64,000 bases of DNA from Kitagawia praeruptora. Its lineage: Eukaryota > Streptophyta > Magnoliopsida > Apiales > Apiaceae. The notes beneath the pieces were generated by a model. That model was given only the letters and a program-made list of their open reading frames with translations. It ran no database searches and was not told the origin of the DNA. Made by a program: the position numbers and the translations under genes. Shown piece by piece: positions 32,420-44,704 of this stretch (its first letter is position 1; each line of letters begins with the position of its first letter). The stretch is taken from positions 44,190,001-44,254,000 of the forward strand of contig CM075346.1 of assembly GCA_037693485.1 (NCBI GenBank). The letters run 5' to 3'.

Positions 32420-34872
32420 ATGATTAAGCTTCAATCATGTACATTTATTCTTTACATTTTCATTCTTTCTTACAATATTTCAACTATACCTCAATGTTCT
32501 TGCCAATCCAATTCTCAAAACATTGAGACTTTTTATCCATTTAGGCTTCCTCCTGTTTTCTCAACACCTAATTTTACTAACAATCAGCCACCATCTACTT
32601 CTTCTCCGGATACGAGAGCAGAGCAACCTTACGTGCCACCACCAGCATCAAAGTCTTCGTCGAAAAAGGCTGTTGTTAAAGCAGTTGTTGCAACAGCAGT
32701 AAGTACTATCGTTATATCTGGATTGTTTTTCTTCATGGTGCAGAGATACATGCATCGAAAGAATAATCGCGTTATTGCTAATGCAAGTTTCAAGAATGCT
32801 AATTCTATTGAGACGCGTAGAGGTGATGAATTTGTGAGAGTTAATGGTAATTTGAAGGGAGTGATTGTTGATGAGGAAGGGCTGGATGTGTTGTATTGGA
32901 GGAAATTGGAAGGGGAAAATAACAAGGAAAAGCAACTGTTCGATAAAAATGAGTTTTATGATACAGAAGAGGAGAAAAATGTGATTAGTAGCAGAGCAGA
33001 AAAAAACAAGAATTCAAAGCCTGTAATTCAAGAAACTCCTTTGCTTAGAGGCAAGTCTTCCTCTTCTCATATTTGGCCTGCAAATGTAGAAAAAAGTCAA
33101 ATCAAAACTGTGGTGAAACAAGAGTCATCAGTTCAACTAACATCGCGATCTCCACCAGCAGCTTCCCCTCCTCCTACTCCTCCACCGCCACCTCCTGCCG
33201 TTGTTTCATCATCAGCATTACCACTACCACCAGCTCCACCCCTTCCAAAGAAGACTCCGTCTGCACCACCACCTCCACCCCCTAAAACAGGTGGCTTGAC
33301 TACAACATTAAAGCCACCCCCTTCCGTTCCATCTTCACAGTTGAAAGTTACAGATAATGAAAAAGGTCAGGTGAAATTCAAGCCCTTGCACTGGGACAAG
33401 GTGAATCCTAATGTTGAACATTCAATGGTCTGGGACAAAGTCAAGGGTGGTTCTTTTAGGTACTAATAATTTTCTTTATCTGAGGTTATATATATGAACT
33501 TTGTTATCTATTTCATCTAACAGGTTTCTTATATCTTTTCTTAACTAAACTCAGGGTTGATGGTGATCTTATGGAAGCACTTTTTGGATCAGTGGCAACA
33601 AGCCGGAATTCTCCTAAAAAAGGTAGCAATATGTCAAGTCCGAAAGGGGAAAGAACAGGTCCACCCTCCCAAATTTTCATTCTTGATGCCAGAAAGTCTC
33701 AAAACATATCGATTATACTCCGATCTCTATCTGTTTCGCGTAAAGAAATAGTTGATGCTCTCATTGAAGGCCAAGATTTAGACATAGAAATTCTTGAAAA
33801 GCTCAACAGAATGGCCCCTACTAAAGAAGAAGAATCAGATATTCTTGCATTTGATGACGATCACACAAGACTTGCTGATGCGGAGTCATTTCTCTACCAT
33901 GTCCTTAAGGCTGTTCCATCTGCATTCACTCGATTTAATGCAATGTTGTTTAAATCAAATTATGCTTCTGAGATTTTCCACCTTAAACAATCTTTACAAA
34001 CACTTGAATCTGGTTGCAAGGAGCTGAGAACTCGTGGGTTATTACTGAAACTTCTTGAAGCTGTTCTAAAGGCTGGAAATCGAATGAATGCAGGAACTTC
34101 AAGAGGGAATGCACAAGCTTTTAATTTAACTTCTCTCAGAAAACTCTCTGATGTCAAGAGCACGGATGGGAAAACTACACTGCTTCATTTTGTTGTGGAA
34201 GAAGTAGTCCGAGCAGAAGGCAAACGTTGTGTGATCAATAGAAATTCCAGCTTAAACAGCAGAAGCAGAAACAGCCGAAATTCTGATGGCCAAATGATGG
34301 ACAATTCTAATACAAAAGAGGAAAAGGAAAATAAAGAAAATGAATACATAATTCTTGGCTTGCCAATTGTCGGTGGAATTAGTTCTCAGTTCTCTGATGT
34401 AAAGAAAGCTGCGACCCTAGACTATGATGCCTTGCACAAAGCTTGTTCAACTTTATCAGATGATGTTGCAGAAATACGAAAACTTGTGGGTGAATCTGCA
34501 ATTAGTGGTGGAGGAGAAGGTTTTATTAAAGAAATGAAAATCTTCCTAGATTCAGCTGAAGGAGAATTGAGAATAGTAAAGAAGGAGTTCACAACTATAA
34601 TGGAGCTTGTGAAGAGAACAACAGAATATTACCAAGCAGGAGCATCGAAGGACAAAGGGACACAACCTCTTCAACTATTTGTAGTAGTTAAAGATTTTCT
34701 TGGAATGGTTGATCAAGTCTGTATTGACATAACCAGAAATATGCAGAAGAGGAAAACTGCATTGACATCAAATTCACCTGCTTACAAAAATTCTGTAAAG
34801 TTCCCTTTATTGCCACCAAACTTCTTGTCAGATAAGTCGAAGAGCAGTTCTAGTGATTCAGATGATGATTAA
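32420..34872 (+). CDS. Class I formin (actin-nucleating FH1-FH2 protein)
   Basis: Two exons, 32420-33459 and 33555-34872, joined by a 95-bp intron with gt..cag borders inside a Ser-Phe-Arg context, give a protein of 785 residues. The ATG at 32420 is the first one in frame. Residues 1-29 look like a signal peptide (MIKLQSCTFILYIFILSYNI), and about 84-107 form one membrane segment (ATAVSTIVISGLFFFMVQ) followed by basic RYMHRK. Proline-rich FH1 stretches lie at about 245-302, and the FH2 domain runs from about 317 (KFKPLHWDKVNP) to about 750, including AGNRMNAGTSRGNA near 520. The C-terminus is SSSSDSDDD. Class I plant formins sit in the plasma membrane with the N-terminus in the wall, bind profilin-actin through FH1 and nucleate or elongate actin filaments through FH2. 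Length and layout are typical, with no break. The exact paralogue is not assigned. Confidence 0.93.
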
Positions 34873-35918
34873 AATCTTGTGTAATACTCAGTGGAAATGT
34901 GTTCTTTGTTGCATACTTCGGGTATAAGGATACGGCTACATAAGTTGGATCTTCGGTTGAATACTTTGGGAGCCTTATGCGTGTTCTTTTACTAAAGTTC
35001 TACCGCAGGGAAAGATAAGATTATACATACAACACCGGTGAAAAGGGTCACGGCTAGCAGATACAAAAAGAGTGCAATCTCAGGATTTTATTATTCAAGT
35101 GTTAATTTTTTCCATTCTATCTTTTTTTGCATATAAGCGTTGTCACTTAATCATTCTTACTTTTAAATTTCTATGAGAAAAATGTTAAATCACACCTCAG
35201 CCTTTTTCTATTCTTTGATTCTAAATGTATCTGTTAGTAATTCTCCATAATGAATTTGTTGATTTCAGACCCCATTTGGTTTCACTTAAGAACAGAGTTT
35301 AGCTGAGTATCATGGAACATGCAAGATTCCAACATTCTAGGGTCATTTCACCGTAGATGCTATCCATTTTTCTCGATTGTTCGAATCTCATTGAATACGA
35401 TATTTAAATTTCTGCATTTGGCATATACAACAAAGTAGTGTTTATGCTAGCAGTTTGGGAAATGAAGTATTTTCTCTGGACATTCATTTGCTCTTGACGA
35501 TTATAAGAATGTCAACTACACGAAACGCTTACTATTTAACGACCGGTATCATTTTTCCTGTACTATAGGATAGATGGAAACCAACATTTGCAAAACATTG
35601 TAAAACGTATATATTTGCAAAGAGCGTTCAATGAATATTAGTATTTTATTCAAAATTTTAAAAATGTGATTTGCAAGCAGAACATGTTTTGGAGAACAAT
35701 ATGTTCTGCAATATTTTGTTTGCAGAATTGAACATACATGATTTCCAAGATTTTTAATGAAATTTGCTTGCAAAACATATATGATTTTCAAGATTTTCAA
35801 TGAAATAAATGAAATAGTGATTTTCATAAAATATGGTTTTCAATGAATAAGTTTTTGCAATGGTTTGATTGATATATGGTCTCCAGTCTCCACTAAAATT
35901 TTGGTCTCCATAGAAGTT

Positions 35919-35920
<2 letters not shown>
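34873..35920. other. Formin 3' region and spacer
   Basis: No second gene. No clear AATAAA signal was found close after the stop. A 9-bp inverted pair (gcagaacat/atgttctgc) lies near 35676-35710, followed by repeated gattttcaagatttt words. Confidence 0.5.

Positions 35921-35921
<1 letters not shown>

Positions 35922-35955
<34 letters not shown>
35922..35955. repeat. (TA)n microsatellite
   Basis: Continuous TA dinucleotides. Confidence 0.9.
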
Positions 35956-35961
<6 letters not shown>

Positions 35962-35971
35962 TATTACATAT

Positions 35972-36345
35972 TGTTGGAGGCCCATCTCTTAAATGGGCTT
36001 GACCGAAGATCCAGTGACAAATTGACGGCCCAACCGAATGAAGCCCATTGATAGTCGGTCCAGCAGGCAGTAACGGTCATGCGGTTATGGATTCCCCAGA
36101 ACGTGGGACACGACACCCAACGTCGCCCACTCTTCGGTAACTGCCTGAAGAGAAAAGAATATGTTTGGTCAGGTTTGATTTATCAGATATACACAATTAC
36201 ACACAAAAGACACAAACTCTCTACGTTCAAATTACTTAAAAAGAACCGACTGACTTATTCTCACACCGGAGGTGAATCGGGGGGCCAAACCCTCACATTC
36301 TTCTTCTGCAGGTTCGACCGAATCGTTATCCGGCAGAATCCAGTC

Positions 36346-36351
<6 letters not shown>
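35972..36351 (+). mobile_element. Candidate solo LTR (Gypsy type)
   Basis: A block starting TGTTGGAGGCCCAT and ending CGTAACA has the TG..CA limits and texture of a plant Ty3/Gypsy LTR, including the 3' pattern cttattctcacaccggaggt and ctgcaggttcgacc. No second copy or internal domain is in the window, and flanking microsatellites hide any target duplication. Confidence 0.45.

Positions 36352-36425
<74 letters not shown>
36349..36425. repeat. (AC)n followed by (AT)n compound microsatellite
   Basis: AC repeats (36349-36397) run into AT repeats (36398-36425). Confidence 0.9.
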
Positions 36426-36428
<3 letters not shown>

Positions 36429-36838
36429 TCTCCATTAAGAACACCTTATATAAAGAACACTTTAAAAAAAAATTCGGTGAACAGTACCTGCCACGTCAGT
36501 ACTACCACGTGCTATGCTGACGTGACAGTGCCACGTTAGTAGGTAACCCCAGGTGATGACGTCAGTGCGACGTGGCATGCCACGTGGCACTGCCACGTCA
36601 TCACCTAGGGGTCACCTGCTAACGTGGCATTGCCACGTCAGCATGCCACGTGGTAGTGCTAACGTGGCAGATACTGTTCACCGATTTTTTTTTTTTTAAA
36701 TCTAGTATGTGAGGGTGCATTTTAATTGTGTGGGTGCCCCTGGCGGGGCCATTAAATCATAATAGAATCAATGGTTTAGATTGATATAAGAGTGTTCTTT
36801 ATTGTTCTTTATATAAGTGTGTTCTTTATGGAGCAATG
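36426..36838. mobile_element. Fold-back element with long TGCCACGTCA hairpin
   Basis: Terminal regions gtctccattaagaacacctt and the reverse of gttctttatggagcaatggc are related inverted repeats, resembling the tip of the 19272-19652 element (ggccattgttccat). The core 36474-36684 is an imperfect hairpin whose arms are built from tgccacgtcag words and end in tcggtgaacagta/tactgttcaccga. A gcccctggcggggcc block follows at about 36734. It lies in an AT microsatellite, so the TSD is not visible. Confidence 0.6.
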
Positions 36839-36856
36839 GCCTATATATATATATAT

Positions 36857-37235
36857 AGGGCTGCTCAAATGAGACCCCTTAAAATGAGATCCTAAATGAG
36901 ACCCTATATATTCACCACATTTCAAGCTATTCTAAAAGGCCCCGCCAGGAGCACCCAATACGAAAAAAATCTTATAATTCTACCCTTTATCCATTCATTA
37001 AAAATAATTTTTTTTTTAAAAAAAATAAAAGATGTGCCAGCAGTTTTTTTTGTTTTTTTTTTAATTTTTAAATTTTTTTTTGATGAATGGATTGGGATTA
37101 GAATTATAAGATTTAGGGAGGTGCTCAAATGAGACCACTCTTATAATGAGACCCTCTCTTATAATGAGTCTCACCCCATATTTCATCTATTCTAAAGGGC
37201 AACGCCAGGGGCACCCAGTACGAAAAAATCTTAAG
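36857..37235. repeat. Two copies of a ggctgctcaaatgagacc module
   Basis: Copy 1 (36857) and copy 2 (37123) both run from gctcaaatgagacc through a tctattctaaa-like stretch into ggccccgccaggagcaccca or gggcaacgccaggggcaccc, then acgaaaaaatctta. They look like ends of a TIR family, but complete boundaries could not be drawn. Confidence 0.5.
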
Positions 37236-38368
37236 AAACGATCGGGAACCGATTGAATCGAAGAAACGACCAAGGGGATATGGAAGAGGACGAGGTAGGG
37301 GTAACGAAAGTACGTGTCGTGTAGAATGTGAGGTACAGGAAGGAGGTGAACGGGGCGAATGAAAGACGGCCGGAAAAGAAAAGCTGTTTGAAAAAAGTAA
37401 AAAGCGGATGAGATTTGAATCACCGAAGTTTGCCTTGGGCGGAATCGAAATCGGAGCCCTTGCGGGGCTAGTGTGCGGAAAAGAAAGATGTAGGTGGTGG
37501 GGTGGGGTGGGGTGGGGTAGGGTGGGGTGGGGGTTTTTTATTTTAGTAATTGGATTTTTTATATTTTTTAAAATAAATATAAAATAGTGATTTAAAAAAT
37601 CACTATTGTACAATCAAAATTTGTACAATCAAAATCACTATTTTTATCTTCAATTTAAAAAATATAAAAAAACCAAAATTACTAAAACTAAAACCCCCCA
37701 GCCCCCCACCCTTGCCACCACCACCTCCACCACCACACCGCCACCACCATCGCCACTCCACACTGCAGATCTGAATATACACACACGACATAGACATACA
37801 CACAAACACACACACACACACACACACCAGATCTGTCATGACTGCCATAGGTTGAAGCTCACACCATCGCCGAAATCGCCATAGGTTCGTTACCACCACT
37901 TCTGAGATTAGCTCCCGACGGCACCGCAGGCGGCATCTTCATCCGAGATAGGTAGTCATGAGGGTCGATGGCCTGAACACACCTGTCAATCGTCTATTGT
38001 CATTCCTTACAGCTTTAGAATGATAAAGGCGTGAAGCACCGTACAAGAAGGTGTGAAGCACCGTTAACCAGTGACGATTTGCTCGATGATTTGTGTTTGT
38101 GTTTGATGATTTGTGATTTGTGTTTGTGACGATTTGTGTTTGTAGATCTGGTGGTGTTGGTGGCGATGGCAGTGGGTGGTGGTGGTGGTGGGGGTTGGGG
38201 TGTTAAAATTAGTGGTTTCGGGAATGTATTTTAGTGATTTGGGTTGGGTTGGGTTGGGGTGGGGTGGGTATTTTAATATTTTCTGTCAAAAATAAAATTA
38301 GTGATTTTTGTTGTAGACATTAGTGATGGTTTGTAGTTTTTATTCTAAGGAGGTATGTATTGGAACAT

Positions 38369-38370
<2 letters not shown>
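37236..38370. other. Gene-free stretch with G-rich and C-rich inverted repeat
   Basis: The arms 37493-37595 (ggggtggggtggggt runs then ttttttattttagtaatt) and 37615-37735 (complementary, with aaaaccccccagcccccca) form a fold-back. Downstream are CA and CCA repeats, a gene-leader-like segment, and short gatttgtgtttgtg repeats near 38100, then ggttgggttgggttgggg near 38243. A 162-codon minus-strand frame across the G-rich arm is Pro/His-rich and probably spurious. Confidence 0.5.

Positions 38371-38414
<44 letters not shown>
38371..38414. repeat. (AT)n microsatellite
   Basis: Continuous AT dinucleotides followed by gtcttgctcaaataagaacc, which resembles the module start at 36857. Confidence 0.9.
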
Positions 38415-38417
<3 letters not shown>

Positions 38418-38639
38418 TGCTCAAATAAGAACCCTCAATTAGTGTGAGATATGAGATCTAATCTCATCCACACATTTTTTATATCTAAATTAAATCCTAG
38501 CCCCACAATTAATATATCAATTTTTTTTTTATCATTCATCTAATCCACCATCATCATCTTCTTCCCTTCTCTGGTCATCAACTTCGGTCACCATCTTCGG
38601 CGACCAATTCCGGCCAACCCAGAAAATCACAAAGATATT

Positions 38640-38812
38640 GTATCCTTGTTTGACTCTTATTTGAAAGCTGTTAATCACCCCCAATATTAATTACGAAATA
38701 AATATTTAATTAGCGTTTTGGGTCTCATTATCGGGCCTCGTATTTGGACCAAACTAGGTCTAATTTATGCAACATTAGTTATGTCTTTAGGGCTTATTCT
38801 TAGCCCATATCA
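38640..38812 (-). repeat. Truncated 3' LTR of Gypsy copy B
   Basis: It shares tgatatgggctaa, ataagccctaaagaca, attagaccta and ttaacagct with the copy A LTR in the same order. Homology stops near 38640, well before the R region. Confidence 0.75.
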
Positions 38813-38929
38813 TTTGCCCCCCAACTTCTAGAAAAACTGATAAAGTTTATTGAAGTTATAACTGCCTTTTTCGAGACTCGGGGTTCATCTGTATACACTA
38901 TTGTTTCATGAATACCATCCTGATGTAAA

Positions 38930-39640
38930 GCGTGGAGCGACTAACGCATTTACGATGATGTTTAAACGATGCTAAACGACACTAATTAGTTTAAAAGATG
39001 TTTAAACAGTGTTAAACGACGTTGAACGGCTTTAAACGACACTAAATGGCTCTAGACGACACTAAACGGTGCTAAACAGCCTTGAACGATGTTTAAACGA
39101 TGTTAAACGGCGTTGAACGGCTTTAAAAGGCACTAAATGGTGCTAAACAACACTAAACGGTGCTAAACAACCTTAAATGACATTTAAACGTCGTTAAACG
39201 ACATTGAACGACATTAAAAGGTACTAAACGGCGCTAAACGACACTAAACGGTGCTAAACAACCTTAAACGACGTTTAAACGATTTTGAACGGCATTAAAA
39301 GGCACTAAACGGTGCTAAACGACACTAAACGGTGCAAAAACGACGCTTAACGATGCTAAATGTCCTAATCAGCCTTAAACGGTGCTAAACGATGCTAAAT
39401 GGCACTAAAACGGCGCTTGACGATGCTAAACGGCACTAAAACGGTGCTAAACGATGCTAGACAGTGCTGAAACGGCACTAAAACGGTGCTTAACGACGCT
39501 AAACGGTGTTAAACGAGGCTAAACGGTACAAAACGGTGCTAGACGGAACTAAACGATGCTAAACGATGCTAAACGGTGCTAAACAGTGTTAAACGGAGCT
39601 AAAACTGCGCTATACGATGCTAAAACGGCGACTGGGGATC
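38930..39640 (-). repeat. Degenerate short tandem array (gctaaacg units)
   Basis: About 700 bp made of variants of taaacggtgct and aaacgacac, period about 11-13 bp. It lies in the 3' untranslated region of Gypsy copy B, between the polypurine tract and pol. Confidence 0.8.
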
Positions 39641-40215
39641 GAGGGACAAGGCCTAGACCAGGCTTTCTGGTCGGCCGAAGGCTCCTTGGGGCGCCTGAAC
39701 GACGCTAAAACGGTGACCGGCTGACGTTTTTGGAAACGGCGACCGGGGATCAAGGGACAAGGTCAAGCATTCGGTTGGAGGCACCTTGGGGCACCTGGTC
39801 AGCTGGAATCTAGTCGGCCATGCCTTAAACGGTGCAAAATGGCACAAAATGATGCTAAAACGGCTACTGGTTAACGTTTTTCTAAAATGGCGACCGAGAT
39901 CAAGGGACAAGGCTAGGCACTCATTTGGGGGCCTCCTTGGGCAGCCACTTGGCTGGCATTGGATCGGCCATGCCTTAAATGGTGCCGAACGGCACAAAAC
40001 AACGTTGAACGACGCTAAAACGGTGATCGGCTGATGTTTTTCTGAAATGGCGACCGGGGATTTAAGGACAAGGCTAAGCACTCGGTTGGGGGCCTTCTTG
40101 GGCAGCCATTCGGCTAGCGTTGGGTCGGCCATGCCTTAAATGGAGCAAAATGGCACAAAACGGCGCTGAACGACGCTAAAACAATGACCGGCGGATGTTT
40201 TCTGAAATGGCGACG
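39640..40215 (-). repeat. Tandem units of about 155 bp
   Basis: Units marked by gcgaccggggatcaaggg or close variants occur at about 39630, 39736, 39890 and 40050. Each is followed by ggcctccttgggcagcc-like and ggtcggccatgccttaaa-like sequence. They give long spurious frames on both strands. Confidence 0.7.
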
Positions 40216-41254
40216 TTTTTTCTGAAACGGCTATCAGTCAGTCACGTTTCAAACATTAAGAGTGGTGTTCGAAGGTTGTCAGAGACGTTTGGATCACCTG
40301 GAAGGCAACTACTCAGCTGGAAGTTCCCCGGGTAGCTGGTCGGCTACCAAGTGCGCCTTGGTGGCTAGCTGGCTGCCAGGTGGTCGGCTGAAGCCTCCCC
40401 TGATAGCTGGTCAGCTACCAAGTGCTCCTTGGTAGCTTGCTGGCTGCTAGGTGGTCGGCTGAAGCCTTCCCATGGCGGTTGGTCTGTTCCCAAGTGCTCC
40501 TTGGTGGCTTGCTGGCTGCCAGGTGGTCGCACTACGCCATAGATGACTTTACACAACACTTTTGCAAGGTGTTGCCGTCTGAAAAAGTGATGTCGTAGCT
40601 ATTTTCATCCTTACCTATTACAACACCAAGTATTTGTGTTAGCGTAGACATGAAAAGTGTTGGCGTAGATGTTTTATATAATGTATTACAATATCATGTA
40701 TTTATTTTTCTTTTTTGATTTTATATTATAATGCTGACTGTGCATCGACGTGGCAGTGGGCCACACTACTGACAGGACTTTGCTAATGTGGCATGTTGAA
40801 GTGGCAGTGGGCCTTACCCTGCTGACGTGGCATGCTAACGTGGTAAGTGGGGGACCCCCTACTGACGTGGCAAGTAAACATGGCAGCTGATGTGGCTGTA
40901 GGTCCCACCCCGTGCTAACGTGGCAGCTGATGTGACAGTGGGTCCCGCAGGACTATTTTTTTAATTTTTTTTTAAAATTAAAAATAATTCACACACACAA
41001 TAAATAACATTTTACATAAAATAATAAAAAATAAAGAAATAATATAGTAATGTATTTTTCAATAATTTTTAAATTGATAAATTTAAAACTTTTACGTTTT
41101 TTAATTAAGAAATTGTATATATGTATTAAAAACAATTCACACAATAAATAACACTTTACATAAAAAGTTAAAAAAATTGTGAAATGAATTTATTAATTAT
41201 ATCAAAATCATTAAATTATGGAAAAATTATTAAAAATTATTAATTTTGTAATAA

Positions 41255-41357
41255 AAATTGTATCTTTGCAATTAAGATAGTAAATTTACAAATAGTTTTT
41301 CTTAACAAAAGTAAAATTGCAATAAATTAATTTTTTCCATATATTTATCAAAAAGCT
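41255..41357 (-). mobile_element. Isolated MULE terminal segment
   Basis: On the minus strand the segment reads agctttttgataaatatatg then ttgcaattttacttttgtta. It matches the first 110 bp of the MULE at 15324. It abuts the truncated LTR at 41364. No partner terminus was found. Confidence 0.5.
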
Positions 41358-41363
41358 TTTAAA

Positions 41364-42490
41364 TTCGAACCCACCTGCTAAGCTTTACACACACACACTA
41401 GACACAGACGCACACACACATCGCCCACAGCAGCTTGCCACACCCACCATCACTGAGCACACACATACGAACTTATTGAAGATATACACACACGACCAGC
41501 ACCACCACAGCAACACCACTACGCAGCAATACACACAACAGGGCAGCAGGAACCAAACATAGGAGAAGGAAGGGGAGTTTAATTGACCATAAAAATCCTC
41601 ACCCCTACATTAACCACACACTCGGCAGCACACAACCACCACGCACGCCTCCACCCTCCCCTGAACACCCACAAACTCGCACCACCAAGACCCAGTCGAA
41701 CATAGCTCTAACAAATCAAGTCGGGGTTGAAATTAAAATGGATGGGGTGTTAACGGAGAAAGAGGGAGAGAGTGATAGAGAGAGATTGAAGGGAGGGAGG
41801 GAGAAAAATGAAGAGTGTGTGGAGAGGGAGATAACCTCGAGAGAGAGAGACTTCCAGAATGGTCGAGAGAAGCAGCGTAAAAACAGAACTGGTGGACTGA
41901 ATTAGGGATTAAAGATATTAAGGAATTTGGGGGAAAAGTATAGTAGTATATGTACTACTTAAATTCTGTTTTAAGGTAACTAAAAATCACTTAATAAAAT
42001 GGAAATTAAATAAATAATACCTGAGAAAATTTTCAAACTAATTTTTAAAATATAGAGAATAAAATTAGCTATCTCCCCATATTTTTAAAATAATTTTAGG
42101 ATCAAAAACGAATTAAATATGAATTTTACAATATTATATCCCTAAAATATAAAATAATTTTTAAAATCATTTTAAAATACTGAAACACCCTAAAATAATT
42201 CACCCGATAATTTTAAAAACTAATAATATCATAAAGATAATAATACAAAAGATTTCGGTATTTTTAAAGACTCCGATGATTTATAAAATTTTCAGAGGAT
42301 CAATAATGCATAATTTAAATAGATTTAAATCGTCAAAATTCAAATAAAATTTCACGGACCCACATCCCACATATGCATCATCATATAAGCACGCAAACAT
42401 GGTATCACATACATTCAATCCTAAAAAAATTTCACCTCATATAATTCACATTTAATAATAATAATAATTACGAAATTTCTAAGGCGTTAT
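41364..42490 (-). repeat. Truncated 3' LTR
   Basis: Matches 48097-49231 with only scattered differences. It includes CA-rich and GA-rich leader-like sequence and ends at ctaaggcgttat. Confidence 0.8.
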
Positions 42491-44689
42491 ATCCTTCCCC
42501 CTTAATAGAATTCTGTCCTCAGAATCGACCGTAAGGAAACATATGACAGTATTCTCAGACATTTCTCTTTCAAATTTCAAATCATTTCTTTCATTCGAGA
42601 ATTCCTTTACATCATTTCATATCTCGCTAGGCTCGTCTTGTAAGCCCGAAAATTCCAGCATAAACTTAATCCTTTGATTTGCATGTCTCGTTAACTATAG
42701 ATACTGATCACTCGCACGTGATGATCCCTTTTCTATCGAAAATCGGATACGACCTATTCGTATAATGGACTATGCCCTATACACACCGCCTCCATTACTG
42801 ACCCAATCATCCATATATACATCCAAAGGTCATTAACCACTGAAATCTGCTCTAATTTAATTGTCTCTTTCTCATGTGCGTACGATAAAATTTAGAATCT
42901 TGTCATTATAATCACTTGGTCGGCGTGATCTTAAAACTCCATTGTCTGCCCTTGGTCTTGAAAGACAAATTCTACATTCCTTAGGAATCATAACTTTGCT
43001 TTCTTGTCGTTATACCTTGCTTGCACCTTGTAATCGGTCAATCGATTCGATCCTAGGATCATACCTTATTTTCCTAACTGTAATCATATCCACACTTAAT
43101 AACGTCATTCGAAGTTTTTTTTTTCCGATTCCTCTATCTCTTGAGCGATTAATAGGAGAGGGTCTTGTGGCTCTCATCGTAGTATTCGTTGGAACTGACA
43201 TGATGCAATCCTCGACAAAACATCTTATCTTCTCGCGCTTATGGCGTACCACTTCTGGCTTCTAACTCTTTCATTCACTACCATACCATTCTTTCCGCTT
43301 ACTCTCCTAGCTTTCCATATTTAGCTTAGTACAACTCCAGTATGCTTCCTTTTGAATTACTTCCTTCTGATAATGGAGGTCTTATCATCGTTGCTAATTC
43401 ATATTCTTTCGGTGACTATCTTATCCCGCGTTCCTGGTTATCAGCTCCTTATTCATATCCAGTTATTTGTAATATCGAATCTTTTACGCGTGTTGTCAAC
43501 CCAAGGAGAAATCTAACTTGATATTAAATCCTTCTTTTAGCAGAAATTCTGAAACCTGACAAACCAATTCTTCGTCGACGTATTTATAACTCGGACCACT
43601 TAGAATGTTATCATTTCCATCTTTACCGTTTTCCGTCACTGGTAACTTTAGAATTCATAAGGGTTCATAGCAAAATGAATCAATAGAATAGACAGGTGTT
43701 AACATGTATGAGTACAAGATGAGTTTTGTTTGATAAAAATTTTATAAAAGAATTTAACTGAGAGATCAACATGATCATTAAACTAATTTCAGGTTGCATT
43801 TGTCACTTAGGTCAACCACCATAGCACAAGAAGGGGGCCAACCTTCTGTACTTTCATGACAAATACAATCAGTGGCGTCCCACCAGACTTCTATCACATA
43901 GATAAGATGTCCCTGAATCCCCTATATACATAGGGTTGTTCATCCCAGTCAGAATAAATAAGGTTAAGTATTCAAAGAGAAACAAAAGAATTAAAAAGTT
44001 TCAAAATGTTTATAGATATACAATGTTGAATAAGGAATAGCAAATATTCAGGGAAATTATAAAGAATTCAAGGATCTCAATAATTTACATGCATCATGTT
44101 AAATCAAGTGATCCCCTGGAAAATAGAGGTATCTTTGAAAAATAGGAATGTGTTTAAATGAATCTGAAAAAAAAATTCGTCATCAATTGAAATATAGTTG
44201 ATTATCAAAGGTGGTGGGGTATTATCAAAATAAGAAGAAACAGAAAGAAAGGTTAAATCTCCTTAACCAGTAAATTAAATGAAATCAACGGCTAGTAATG
44301 AATAACCACGTCATTCCTCCAACCCATGCCAGTAATCACATTTCGCATCTTGTTTACCGTCCTTTCGCACTTTCTATGTCGTTCACGGGGTAACTAAAGT
44401 CGCAAAGGAAATTCTAGAACATACACGAAGGTCTACACGTAGCATCCTCCAAGCTAGTAACTTCAGTCGTCTATTTAACGTAGGCGGCGCCGAATCAACT
44501 TCCACGTCCAAAATCGTACCTTCAAATAAATCGAATTCTGGCTCACGCGATATATCTAAATACTAACTATCGTCGCAACCGTTGTCCTAATAACCTAAAG
44601 CAAATCTTATCCTAAATCGTTCTATCTAACGTCCCACTTAAATACGTATACTTAATCATCCTAACTTCTTTCAGTGACCATAATCTGTT
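42491..44689 (-). other. Internal region of the long-LTR element, non-coding
   Basis: About 2.2 kb with no gag or pol similarity on either strand. A 107-codon plus-strand frame at 42942-43265 has no recognisable motif and is not called. Confidence 0.6.
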
Positions 44690-44701
44690 GCTCTGATACC
44701 A
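44690..44701 (-). promoter_or_regulatory. tRNA-iMet primer-binding site
   Basis: TGGTATCAGAGC on the minus strand, 3 nt from the LTR end, followed by aacag. Confidence 0.75.
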
Positions 44702-44704
44702 ACC

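Noticed and set aside
36232..36444. Frames rich in Val-Cys and Tyr-Ile
   Set aside because: Direct translation of AC and AT microsatellites.
39653..40559. Long frames on both strands across the 39.6-40.6 kb arrays
   Set aside because: They repeat with the 155-bp and 72-bp units and are by-products of tandem repetition.
42942..43265. 107-codon frame in the long-LTR element interior
   Set aside because: No motif, and it is antisense to the element; an overlapping opposite frame of similar size exists.
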